Source of the DNA: JBBQER01 sp052148155
Lineage (GTDB): Bacteria > Actinomycetota > Acidimicrobiia > IMCC26256 > PALSA-610
DNA: 35,184 nucleotides
Reading direction: 5' to 3'
Assembly: GCA_052148155.1 (NCBI GenBank)
Contig: JBKQIY010000118.1
Location: forward strand, 1-35,184
A program made the translations under genes and the position numbers. This document shows, one piece after another, positions 8,781 to 15,995 of the stretch (its first letter is position 1; every line of letters starts with the position of its first letter). The notes beneath the pieces were generated by a model, which worked only from the letters and a program-made list of their open reading frames with translations, was not told where the DNA came from and searched no databases.

Positions 8781-8804
8781 ACCGGCGGCATGAGTGCCGC
8801 CGGT
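8781..8804. terminator. Perfect 10-bp stem-loop, probable terminator
   Basis: ACCGGCGGCA, loop TGAG, then TGCCGCCGGT form a perfect GC-rich hairpin. It lies 118 nt past the stop of the minus-strand FN3/Yx(FWY)xxD gene and upstream of the small membrane protein. On the plus strand it is followed by ACGAGCCTTTT, a short T-run, but no plus-strand gene is known upstream. It could terminate minus transcription without a U-tract or regulate the small gene. Confidence 0.5.
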
Positions 8805-8921
8805 ACGAGCCTTTTCGCGACAATGCCCAGAAACCTCTTTACTGCATCGTCGTCGTCCGTCTGAAAATCGAGCACGCTTCGACGATTTGAGAAACGGGCG
8901 GGGTGCTGTCTCGCGTCGTCG

Positions 8922-9647
8922 TCATGGGATCATGTTGCCCGCGACCGACACCGCAAAAAAGTCTGACAGACCTTGCCCGGTAACGTCGCCGGGTTTCGTG
9001 TCTTCGACGAACGTGTAGAGCAAGTGGTGGTTGTAGGAAACTTGCGGGGCTCGGTCGGGCTGAAAATGGACCGTCGCCTTTCCCGAGGTGAGGCCGGGAC
9101 CCACGGACGGTGTCCCTGACCACGTGACGGGAGGCCAGGTCTGCAGGAGGGGCCCGGCGGTGCTCGTCGTGCTCGAACCGTCGGGCACGAACAGATACAA
9201 CGTCATGCCTGCGGCGTTCACGAGGATCTGCTTGTGGAGCGTCGCGTTCGTCGCGACGCGCAACGTCGGTGTCGCGGTCGGCGTCACGGGACTCGAAGCG
9301 ACCGACTCGGCGCCGGTCCCGACCGCATTTCGGGCGGCGACCTTGAAGGTGTAGCTACGACCGTTCGTCAAAGGAGTAACGACCTCGGCGAGGGCGGCCG
9401 AATCGAACGTGTGCGCCGGCTGCGCCTTCGATCCCAGGAACGGCGTGACCACATAGCCGGTGATCTTCGATCCATCGTCCGGAGGCGCAACCCATGTCAC
9501 CCGCGCCTGCGCCTTGCCGGGCGCCACGGAGGGCCTCGCCGGCGCGGACGGCTTACTCGCCGCGCCGGCTGGGGCAACCGCAATCAGCGACCCGCTGACG
9601 AGGCCTACGACGACACACGCACCGATCCATCCGGGGTGACCTCGCAT
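8922..9647 (-). CDS. Secreted FN3 + Yx(FWY)xxD-repeat protein (Lipoprotein_15 / COG4315 type)
   Basis: A 241-residue exported protein. A signal peptide (about 1-30) ends at an Ala-x-Ala site (APAGAAS). One fibronectin type III domain follows (about 33-127; ITGYVVTPFLG, GRSYTFKVAARNAVGTG). The C-terminal half carries two copies of the 'secreted repeat of unknown function': ILVNAAGMTLYLFVPD (about 139-154) and LLYTFVEDTKPGDVTGQG (about 208-225), each with the Y-x-F-x-x-D signature. Family members are surface or envelope proteins of undefined role. The cleavage site has no lipobox Cys, so it is secreted rather than lipidated. GAGGA just before the ATG supports the start. Its FN3 is close to the penultimate FN3 of the giant protein (TGYVVTPYIG, TYTFKVAVMNRLGTG). 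Confidence 0.88.
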   Translation of the reverse strand: MRGHPGWIGACVVVGLVSGSLIAVAPAGAASKPSAPARPSVAPGKAQARVTWVAPPDDGSKITGYVVTPFLGSKAQPAHTFDSAALAEVVTPLTNGRSYTFKVAARNAVGTGAESVASSPVTPTATPTLRVATNATLHKQILVNAAGMTLYLFVPDGSSTTSTAGPLLQTWPPVTWSGTPSVGPGLTSGKATVHFQPDRAPQVSYNHHLLYTFVEDTKPGDVTGQGLSDFFAVSVAGNMIP

Positions 9648-9802
9648 CGATCCTCGCTCTCCTCGGTGGTCGATCAGTCCAACACCAGTACGGCTCCCAG
9701 GCAGCGATAGTTCAAGAGTGTGTCGCTCCCTTGTCTACGAGGCGGCTGTCTTCGCCCGGCCTCGGTGTCCTGACGGTCGCGTTTGCGGTGGTCTTCTCGC
9801 CG

Positions 9803-10073
9803 AATGGCTGAACTCACTCAGAGCTTGACTGACAATCCCTGCCGGGCGCGACCACTCGCGCTGTCGGTCGACGTCGGCGCAGTCCTCGCCTGGTGGGCCG
9901 GCGCCGCGACCGCGGCGGCGAGCGACACCGGACTGCCGCGATGGCGCAACATCGCCACGATCGCCAAGATCAACGCCGCGGTGCTCGTCCTGCTGGCCGG
10001 ACAGCCGGCCGCGTTGGCACTGCGCGAGACGGAGCCACGCACTCGGACCTGGTACCGCGGACGACATCCCTAG
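9803..10073 (+). CDS. Possible small membrane protein
   Basis: From the ATG at 9803 the product is 90 residues. The central part has strongly GC-biased third positions in this frame only. There are two moderately hydrophobic segments, LSVDVGAVLAWWAGAATAAA (about 24-43) and IATIAKINAAVLVLLAG (about 54-70). I recognise no family and see no ribosome binding site, so it may be a real short gene or the remains of one. Its TAG overlaps the TAG of the opposite-strand mini-gene in a shared CTAG. Confidence 0.38.
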
Positions 10074-10201
10074 GTTGACTGAGATGATGGCCGGTTCGAT
10101 TGCTGTCGATACTTCATGCAGACGACGAAGATCCCGAAGAAGAGTGCGACCAGACCGGCCAGGATCGGACCAAGAGTCGGTCCTGTCATATCTGTTTCCA
10201 T
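10070..10201 (-). CDS. 43-residue single-pass membrane peptide (smORF)
   Basis: A short minus-strand ORF begins METDMTGPTLGPILAGLVAL and continues FFGIFVVCMKYRQQS to a TAG at 10070-10072. One hydrophobic helix (about residues 11-28) is followed by a basic tail, a type I-like small membrane peptide. The second Met (M5) has GGA about 8 nt upstream and may be the true start. No family is recognised. It ends tail-to-tail, overlapping by 3 nt the stop of the plus-strand ORF 9803-10073. A clean helix with charged ends makes it more likely than chance. Confidence 0.42.
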   Translation of the reverse strand: METDMTGPTLGPILAGLVALFFGIFVVCMKYRQQSNRPSSQST

Positions 10202-10447
10202 CTACGTCTCGATGCTCGTGAGAGATCGCCGGATACACGGCGGGCTGTTCGCTGAGTTGTTGCGTCGCGGGCGACGACAACGAATACACACCTCATCTTT
10301 TGCGAGACGGACCTCTCGTCCGTCGTGGTACCGATCCCGCAATGCTCGGAGCGTCGCATCGGTTTGCGTCACCGATCTGCCGGAACCCGCCTTCGCTCTC
10401 ACCTGCGCTGGCACGACGCAGGTAGCGCCGACGCGGCGGTTCCTCAT

Positions 10448-11638
10448 TCAGGCGTGGTAGAGATCGAGCGCGTTGGTGCCGTCGTTGACGAACACGATGC
10501 CGTTCGCGGCTGGGATGACCGCGAGGCCGAAGAGGTCGCCCGCGCCGTTCTTGACGAGAGTCTTGTGCGCGACCTGGGTTCCGGCCGGCGTGACCTCAGT
10601 CGCGTTGCCGTCGTTGCCGTTGACGACGATGATATTGCCGTTCGGAGCAGCGACCATACCGAGCGGCGCGTTGAGCCCGCCACCGGACGTGATTCGGGTT
10701 GCGGCGGCCGTCAGCGCGTCGGTGCGAGTCGTCGCGTTCGGGATCGCGGAGATCGAGTTGGTCTGCGTGTCGTCGACGTACAGCGTTCCGTTCGCGCCGA
10801 GCGCCAGTCCGGTCGGCGCGAGTACCAGCGCGGCCTTGTCCGCCTTCCAAGGGTAGGCGGTGCCGATAACAGTCGTGCCGGTGACTTTGGGCGGCGCGCC
10901 GGCAGTCAGTGCCAGATCGATGCGTACGACGGTGCAGTTGCCGGTGACGGGCACTCCCTTGTTGGTGCTCGTGTTACCGCCCAAGGCATTGGAGATGAAC
11001 AGCGATGCCGTATTCGGTGTTGAAGCCACCGCCATGTCCCAGGGGCCGACCACGTTGTTGTTCGTGATGGTTTCGACCGGTGTCCCAGCATCGTTCACGA
11101 CGATGAGACATCCGACCGGATCTGGGCTCGGCAATGCTCCGCCGGCCGCGGTTGGCAGGCTGCCGACAACAACCCATCCGCCGGGCAAGATGGTGAGGGC
11201 CGTTGTGAGTCCGACCCCACCGGGACACGACTGGCCCGACGCCAAGTGCGACAGATCCGCGAAGAGTTGCAGTGTCCCCGTCGGTGATACCTGCACCAGC
11301 GTCGTGCCTGTGCCCTGGACGTTTGCCTTGCTGTTGAAGTTGCTCACCAGGGTGTCTCCGGCGACGAGCCTGCCAGCTGATACCGGAACGATGGCCAACC
11401 CGTAGGGATTCACGTCACCGTCGGCGGGGACGGTCGAACCGATCGGGGTCACGGTCGAAAACTTGGACAGGAACGAAACAGCCGATGGTGCACTCGTCGG
11501 AGTCGACGCCGCAGTGGTCGCTGCCGCGCTCGCCGTAGTTGTCGACGTTGACGACGCCGATTTCGACGACGAGCTGCACGCGGCCGCGCCCAGAGCCAGG
11601 ACGACGATCACAAGCACCGCACGGCGGGAGGACTGCAC
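10448..11638 (-). CDS. Lipoprotein with beta-propeller-like (NHL/SMP-30-type) repeats
   Basis: A 396-residue exported lipoprotein. The signal peptide ends in a lipobox at about residues 18-21 (GAAAC, Cys21), followed by a Ser/Thr/Ala linker to about residue 50. The rest has recurring blade-like units: 'NPYGLAIVPVSAGRLVAGD', 'VQVSPTGTLQLFADL', 'APTGLALGANGTLYVDDTQ', 'APLGMVAAPNGNIIVVNGND' and 'LFGLAVIPAANGIVFVNDG'. This x-G-L/M-A-x-x-x-N-G-x-L-x-V-x-D/N pattern is characteristic of NHL/SMP-30-like six-bladed propellers. Such proteins bind ligands or act as lactonases; no metal site can be assigned, so the function is open. The GTG start has AAAGG upstream. It lies downstream of the molybdate/tungstate operon in the same direction but 454 nt away. 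Confidence 0.87.
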   Translation of the reverse strand: MQSSRRAVLVIVVLALGAAACSSSSKSASSTSTTTASAAATTAASTPTSAPSAVSFLSKFSTVTPIGSTVPADGDVNPYGLAIVPVSAGRLVAGDTLVSNFNSKANVQGTGTTLVQVSPTGTLQLFADLSHLASGQSCPGGVGLTTALTILPGGWVVVGSLPTAAGGALPSPDPVGCLIVVNDAGTPVETITNNNVVGPWDMAVASTPNTASLFISNALGGNTSTNKGVPVTGNCTVVRIDLALTAGAPPKVTGTTVIGTAYPWKADKAALVLAPTGLALGANGTLYVDDTQTNSISAIPNATTRTDALTAAATRITSGGGLNAPLGMVAAPNGNIIVVNGNDGNATEVTPAGTQVAHKTLVKNGAGDLFGLAVIPAANGIVFVNDGTNALDLYHA

Positions 11639-12092
11639 GGCTCACCTTTCGACACATGGCGGACGAGCGTTGGACCCATGTCGGAATCCGAAGCGAAGGA
11701 CACACGAGGTCGAGGTCTTTTCGCCTTTCGAATCGTTTACGAGTGACGAGACTGCCAAGTTCATTCCGCCGCCAAGAAGCCGAATCAACTGACCTCACTT
11801 GTCACACTTCGCGGGCGTACCGCCGCTGGAGCGAAGTCGCCAACGCGCGGGCCCGAGCGGCGCACACGGAGTACGCCACGTCGACCGACGGTCCGCTCGA
11901 CCTGTCGACATTCCACACCAACGCCGGCGCAGGGCGTTTCGACGAGCGTCACGGTTTCGTCGCCGTTGCAACGACAGACGGCGACGACGAGGCGCCGGAC
12001 CTTCCCTTCGGGGCCGGGGCCGCGGTCGTGACCTGGCAGTTTCGTCGAGTGATGCGACGCGAACCCGCCGGCCGTCGTGGCGAAACGATCGG
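11639..12092. other. Spacer between lipoprotein gene and transporter operon
   Basis: The 454 bases must contain the lipoprotein promoter (minus strand). A plus-strand frame crossing it (from about 11800 to 12240) has some GC3 bias but runs 147 nt into the transporter gene antisense, has no SD and no recognisable motif. It is not called a gene. No repeat or RNA structure stands out. Confidence 0.4.
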
Positions 12093-13952
12093 TCAGATCT
12101 TGGCTGAGCTCGGTTGGGCGTCCGACCCGTCCCGATCGGGGTCCGACGTCGCGGGCCATACCGTGATCGCGGAGGGATCGATGTCAATCCGGCAAGGTGC
12201 GCCGATTTCGAGGCGAATCGACTTCACGGTGCGGATCTGAAGCTCTGTACCGCGGTCGACGCGTACCTTGACGGCGGTGACGGCACCAAGATTGGCAACG
12301 TCGAGGATTTGGGCGGGATATCTCCCAGATTCGGAAATGTCGACTTGTTCGGGTCGAACGCACCACATCACGTCGACGCCGGTCGGGAACCGATTCGGCT
12401 CGACGGTGAGAGTCAGCGTGCCCGTCGAGAGTGCGGTCGCGGAAACGCTGCGGGCCTTGTTGATGTTTCTCATACCGAGCAGCCGGGCCACTTGCGGTGA
12501 CGCGGGGCGGGAGTACACGTCGTCTCGGTTGCCGGCTTGCAGGAGCCGTCCGTCGGCGATGACGACGACTTCGTCGGCGAGGAGCGCGGCTTCTTCGGGG
12601 TCATGGGTGACGAGCACGGTGGACAGGCCGGCGTCGTGTTGCAGTCGCCGAACTTCGTCGCGTAGCTCGGCGCGGGCTGGTGCGTCCAGGGATGAGAACG
12701 GCTCGTCGAGCAGGACGACGCGCGGGTTGCGGCTGAGAGCCTGCGCGAAGGTAACCCGTTGTCGTTGCCCGCCTGAGAGTTCATCGGGGAACCGATTCTC
12801 GAGCCCGCGCAGGTGCAATGTGTCGAGCCACCACGTTGCGAGGCGTTCGTCGGCGTCGGCTGCGAAGAGGAGCTGTTCGCGGACGGTGCGATGAGGAAAC
12901 AGGGCGAGGCGTTGCGGGACATAACCGATCCGGCGTCGCTGGGTCGGGACTGCTTGGACGGCTTCGTCGCCGTAGACGACGGTTCCCGCGTCGGGCCCGA
13001 GAAGCCCGGCGAGGGACCGCAAGGTCAGCGATTTTCCCGATCCTGACGGTCCCAAAATGGCGAGGCGGTGACTTTGGGCGCGGTGTGCGACCTTGAGTCG
13101 GAACGTGCCGACGGTGACGTCGAGATCGAACGACACGCTGGTCGGTTCGGTGGCAGTCGGTGGCCGGGGCGCGGGGAGTGGGGCTGCTTTTCGGGGTCGA
13201 TGTGGGCGTCGTTGCCGACTTAACACGACCGCGGCGGCCGCGACCGCGAGCGCAAGTGCGGTCGGGGCCTGAGTGGGGAACAGACCAGAACTTGAGAACT
13301 GGACATCGGTGTACACGGGCAGCGAATACGGGTGATAAGCGAGGAGCACCGTCGCTCCGTATTCGCCGAATGCTCGCAGCCAGGTGAGGAGCATGCCGGC
13401 ACCGATCCCAGTCGCTGCGCTCGGCACACTGACCTGCAAGAAACGGGCCATCGGGCCGTGACCGAGTGTTGTGGCCACCTCTTCAAATGCCGGGTCGATA
13501 CTCGCGAACGCTGAGCGCGCCGCGATGATGAGAAACGGTGCGGCGACGAACGACTGCGCGAACACGACACCAGCGAGTGAGTTGGTGAGGTCCCCGTGGA
13601 ACAGCCGACCGAGCGTCGTGTAGGGCCCCAGGATGTAGATCAAGAGGATTCCGCTCATGAGTGGCGGAAGTGCGAGCGGTAGTTGTACGGCCATTCCGAC
13701 GAGGCCGCTGAGACGACTGCTCGAGCGGGCCAGCGTGTACGCCAGCGGGATCCCCAACACGGCGATCAGCGCAGTGGAGATGCTCGCTCCGACAACTGAT
13801 ACGCGCAGTGCGCTCCACAGGCCCGGCGTCCCGAATCCGCGGTCGTGGGATCCGGCGAAACGGATGAGAAATGCCGCGACCGGGACAACGAGATAGACGA
13901 CCAGCAGCCCGCCCAACCAGCCCAGCGGGCTGCGGAACGTCCGGGACTTCAC
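12093..13952 (-). CDS. Fused molybdate/tungstate ABC transporter permease-ATPase (ModBC type)
   Basis: A 619-residue fusion of the two core parts of an oxyanion importer. Residues 1-245 are a ModB-like inner-membrane permease with about five to six helices and an EAA loop (EEVATTLGHGPMARFLQVS, 157-175). A Pro/Arg linker (246-272) leads to a ModC-like ATPase: Walker A GPSGSGKS (301-308), Q-loop YVPQ (344-347), signature LSGGQ (392-396), Walker B VVLLDEP (412-418) and switch His450. The C-terminal region (about 500-600) is a TOBE-type oxyanion-sensing domain. ATP hydrolysis drives uptake of the ion delivered by the binding lipoprotein. Its ATG overlaps the TGA of the binding-protein gene (ATGA), implying translational coupling. 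Permease and ATPase are usually separate, so the fusion is noteworthy. Sulfate is an alternative substrate but less likely given the neighbour. Confidence 0.92.
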   Translation of the reverse strand: MKSRTFRSPLGWLGGLLVVYLVVPVAAFLIRFAGSHDRGFGTPGLWSALRVSVVGASISTALIAVLGIPLAYTLARSSSRLSGLVGMAVQLPLALPPLMSGILLIYILGPYTTLGRLFHGDLTNSLAGVVFAQSFVAAPFLIIAARSAFASIDPAFEEVATTLGHGPMARFLQVSVPSAATGIGAGMLLTWLRAFGEYGATVLLAYHPYSLPVYTDVQFSSSGLFPTQAPTALALAVAAAAVVLSRQRRPHRPRKAAPLPAPRPPTATEPTSVSFDLDVTVGTFRLKVAHRAQSHRLAILGPSGSGKSLTLRSLAGLLGPDAGTVVYGDEAVQAVPTQRRRIGYVPQRLALFPHRTVREQLLFAADADERLATWWLDTLHLRGLENRFPDELSGGQRQRVTFAQALSRNPRVVLLDEPFSSLDAPARAELRDEVRRLQHDAGLSTVLVTHDPEEAALLADEVVVIADGRLLQAGNRDDVYSRPASPQVARLLGMRNINKARSVSATALSTGTLTLTVEPNRFPTGVDVMWCVRPEQVDISESGRYPAQILDVANLGAVTAVKVRVDRGTELQIRTVKSIRLEIGAPCRIDIDPSAITVWPATSDPDRDGSDAQPSSAKI

Positions 13953-14917
13953 GCCGCTGGTAAGACGCTCTGCAATCCTGCGGGCACGCCAGTGCCGCTG
14001 ACGGTCGGCGGGGTCACGAGCAAGAACCCGTCACTCTCCAGCGCCGGTTTCGCGCCTGCGCCGAGCAAGTAACTCACGAATGCTTGCGCGCCCGCGTCGT
14101 GCGGTGCGTTTTTGAGCACCGTGACCGTATACATCGCGGACAGATTGACACCGGTGAGCGGAACCGTCGGGATGTTCGCTGCCTTCGCCTCCGCCGCATA
14201 GAAGAACCCAACATCGAGCTGCTTGGCTTGCAAGCGTCCGACCAGGGTGTTCTCGGGATAGATGTTGCTCGACGAAGTCCCGATTGCCTTCAGCGCAGGA
14301 AGGTTGTGCGCAGTCGCGGCCTGGTTGAGCGCTTCGACTGTGAGTTCGCCTTTGGGGTCCGTAGCGGGATCGGTCCGGCCGATCAGGATTCCGGGCTCGA
14401 GGAGGACTTGGTACCACGGCTTGGTCTTGAGGTCGGCGGCGAACTTGCTCGACGGGTTGTAACCGAGCACGAGGGGCGAGCTCGCAAACGTCGCGTACCA
14501 CGTCACCCAGTTGCCGTTCGCGGCGCCTTCCAGGCCGACGTCCTTCGTCGGGTTCGCGCTGATGTACACGTCGCCTACTTGCACCTTGCCTTTGATCGAG
14601 GTTGCGAGCGCACCGGAGTCCCCCGACGTGCCTGTGAACGTGTAGCCGGTCGCGGCCCGGAACGCCGGCCCGATTTGCTTTTCCATGACGTTCGCCAACG
14701 AACCCGCGTACAAGACGTCGACTGGGCCCGAACCTCGTGCGGTCGTTGTCGCGCTCGTCGTCGGTGTTGTCGTCACGGTCGTGGTCGTAGAGGCGGACTT
14801 GCTCGAACTCGAACACGCCGCGGCCACGAGCGACAGGCCAACCAACGCCACAGCCCAAGCTGTTCCCCGTCGGGCGAACGGGCGCAGCTGGTGACGGGTC
14901 ATCGAGGGAGTTGTCAT
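13949..14917 (-). CDS. Molybdate/tungstate-binding lipoprotein (ModA/WtpA type)
   Basis: A 322-residue solute-binding protein of the ModA/WtpA group, which captures molybdate or tungstate outside the membrane. The signal peptide ends at lipobox VAAAC (Cys35), followed by a Ser/Thr linker to about 63. The mature part begins VDVLYAGSLANVMEK (66-80), has the ligand-region segment TGTSGDSGALATSIKG (95-110) and the diagnostic GRTDPATDPKG (180-190). This resembles the 'GRSDPNLDP' signature of WtpA-like proteins, so tungstate is at least as likely as molybdate. It overlaps the permease-ATPase gene by 4 nt. A -10 box 8 nt before the ATG and a 21-nt palindrome over the expected -35 region suggest a leaderless, repressor-controlled operon start. 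The alternative start M6 has no better signal. Confidence 0.92.
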   Translation of the reverse strand: MTTPSMTRHQLRPFARRGTAWAVALVGLSLVAAACSSSSKSASTTTTVTTTPTTSATTTARGSGPVDVLYAGSLANVMEKQIGPAFRAATGYTFTGTSGDSGALATSIKGKVQVGDVYISANPTKDVGLEGAANGNWVTWYATFASSPLVLGYNPSSKFAADLKTKPWYQVLLEPGILIGRTDPATDPKGELTVEALNQAATAHNLPALKAIGTSSSNIYPENTLVGRLQAKQLDVGFFYAAEAKAANIPTVPLTGVNLSAMYTVTVLKNAPHDAGAQAFVSYLLGAGAKPALESDGFLLVTPPTVSGTGVPAGLQSVLPAA

Positions 14918-14925
14918 GGGCCGGC

Positions 14926-14931
14926 ACTATA
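14926..14931 (-). promoter_or_regulatory. -10 element of the transporter operon
   Basis: On the minus strand TATAGT lies 8 nt before the ATG of the binding-protein gene and 8 nt after the 21-nt palindrome. The spacing predicts initiation at or within two bases of the ATG. Confidence 0.5.
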
Positions 14932-14939
14932 ACGAGTTC

Positions 14940-14960
14940 GGTAATCAGATTCTGATTACC
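14940..14960. promoter_or_regulatory. Perfect 21-nt palindrome, probable operator of the molybdate/tungstate operon
   Basis: The arms GGTAATCAGA (14940-14949) and TCTGATTACC (14951-14960) are exact reverse complements around a single T. With the -10 at 14926-14931, a 17-nt spacer puts the -35 hexamer at 14949-14954, in the middle of this dyad, so a bound protein would block RNA polymerase. The PadR-type regulator gene ends only 17 nt upstream. AT-rich symmetry in GC-rich DNA supports a real binding site. The ligand is inferred, most simply the transported oxyanion or a cofactor made from it. Confidence 0.7.
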
Positions 14961-14977
14961 CGCTCGCCGTGCGCCGA

Positions 14978-15532
14978 CTAGCGCCCGCGCTCTGCGCGGC
15001 GGTCCGGCCACGTGATTGCCTGAAGAAACTCCAAGGTCGCCTCGCATGACTGCAGTCGCCAGCTCGCCAGTATCCGCTCGAACCCGTCGGCGCGGTCTCG
15101 GTAATTTCGAAGCGGGTCGACGAGCAGCGCGAAACGTTCGTGCTGGGCGTCGATGAGCGGTCTCGGGTCACCGTCGATCCGGTCGAGCAGCGCCAACTTC
15201 AACAAGAACAGCGAGCGGACGTCACGAATGTGCCCAACCGGCGTTGCCAGCCATCCGCGCACGGCCCGTTTCCCCGAAGGGGTGGCGGCAACGATGGTGC
15301 GGACCGGACCGCGGTCGCTGGGCACCGTCGCCCGTTCGGCGATCAGGCCGGCCTGGATCAGCTTGTGCAGCGCCTGATACACGACTGGGCGTGGCATCGT
15401 CCAGACCCGCCCGATCGCGCCGTCAGGAACCATGAGTTGGGCAATCGCGAAGCCGTGTGTGGGCCGCTCCGCCACCACTCCGAGCACGGCCCACTCTCCT
15501 GGCGCGAGCCGCAACATCTCCCGCGCTGCCAC
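14978..15532 (-). CDS. PadR-family transcriptional regulator
   Basis: A 184-residue regulator. Residues 10-95 form a PadR winged helix: start LAPGEWAVLGVVAERPTHGF (9-28), recognition region RPVVYQALHKLIQAGLI (48-64) and wing 'RGPVRTIVAATPSGKRAV' (74-91). The C-terminal helices (95-184) fit the PadR dimerisation and effector region. PadR proteins usually repress by binding dyads near promoters. The gene ends 17 nt before the 21-nt palindrome of the transporter operon on the same strand, which suggests it controls molybdate/tungstate uptake. PadR is not the classical regulator for this (ModE in proteobacteria). The start is GTG; TAGGAT ends 6 nt before it, so the message is probably leaderless, and direct repeats over its own -35 region suggest autoregulation. 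Confidence 0.88.
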   Translation of the reverse strand: MAAREMLRLAPGEWAVLGVVAERPTHGFAIAQLMVPDGAIGRVWTMPRPVVYQALHKLIQAGLIAERATVPSDRGPVRTIVAATPSGKRAVRGWLATPVGHIRDVRSLFLLKLALLDRIDGDPRPLIDAQHERFALLVDPLRNYRDRADGFERILASWRLQSCEATLEFLQAITWPDRRAERGR

Positions 15533-15538
15533 CGCTGC

Positions 15539-15544
15539 ATCCTA
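15539..15544 (-). promoter_or_regulatory. -10 element of a leaderless padR-type mRNA
   Basis: TAGGAT is followed by GCAGCG and the GTG start codon on the minus strand. It fits the TANNNT consensus and the 6-nt spacing expected when transcription starts at the start codon. Confidence 0.5.
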
Positions 15545-15553
15545 ACGATCGAT

Positions 15554-15579
15554 CATGATTCACGATTAACCATGATTCA
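15554..15579. promoter_or_regulatory. Direct repeat CATGATTCA x2, possible autoregulatory operator
   Basis: Two exact 9-nt copies (15554-15562 and 15571-15579; TGAATCATG on the minus strand) are 17 nt apart start to start and flank the expected -35 position (15562-15567) of the PadR-type gene. The whole patch is AT-rich against its surroundings. It shares only the short core AATCA with the transporter-operon palindrome, so a common binder is plausible but not shown. Confidence 0.42.
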
Positions 15580-15995
15580 GTCGCGCCAGCATTCCGACCG
15601 GCAGGTCGCACCGACGTACACCCTGGCAGCGCGTTGAGAAACCGACTCGTCGTCGCCGGAGGGCGATCGCAGATGCGCCGACCGAAACCCGACCGCACGA
15701 CAGTCGCTGGCGGCATCGGCGTCGGCTCGGGCGCGGCGCAATTCGACGGTGTGTGCTGTCGTGCCGACGGCGGTGCGGGCGCCTCGCTGCGCACACCTCT
15801 GTGTGTGTCCTTAGTGTGGTGGGATCACACGTGAGGTCGGCCGGAGCAGATGTTCGTCGGGGGTGTGGCGTCGACGACGATCCTGGAGCGAGATCCAACG
15901 TCCGGAGCTGCACTGTTCGTGAGTGCGACTGTGCCGGGCGCGGCGGACACGCGATGACGTTCGGGGCGGTCCGGTCACGTGGGAGGCTTTCGTAT
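15580..15995. other. Divergent spacer upstream of the phosphoesterase gene
   Basis: About 415 bases with no convincing gene. A GTGTG...CACAC imperfect dyad near 15813-15830 lies in the presumed promoter region of the phosphoesterase. The phosphoesterase frame is open back to 15753, but the upstream part lacks a signal peptide at its N-terminus and is not included in the gene. Confidence 0.4.

Noticed and set aside
11539..12240. A 233-codon plus-strand frame with moderate GC3 bias
   Set aside because: It overlaps the lipoprotein N-terminus and the transporter C-terminus antisense, has no SD, signal peptide or recognised motif.
15753..15995. Upstream extension of the phosphoesterase frame (81 codons)
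   Set aside because: It would bury the lipoprotein signal peptide inside the protein; GTG 15996 with GGGAGG gives a normal lipoprotein N-terminus.
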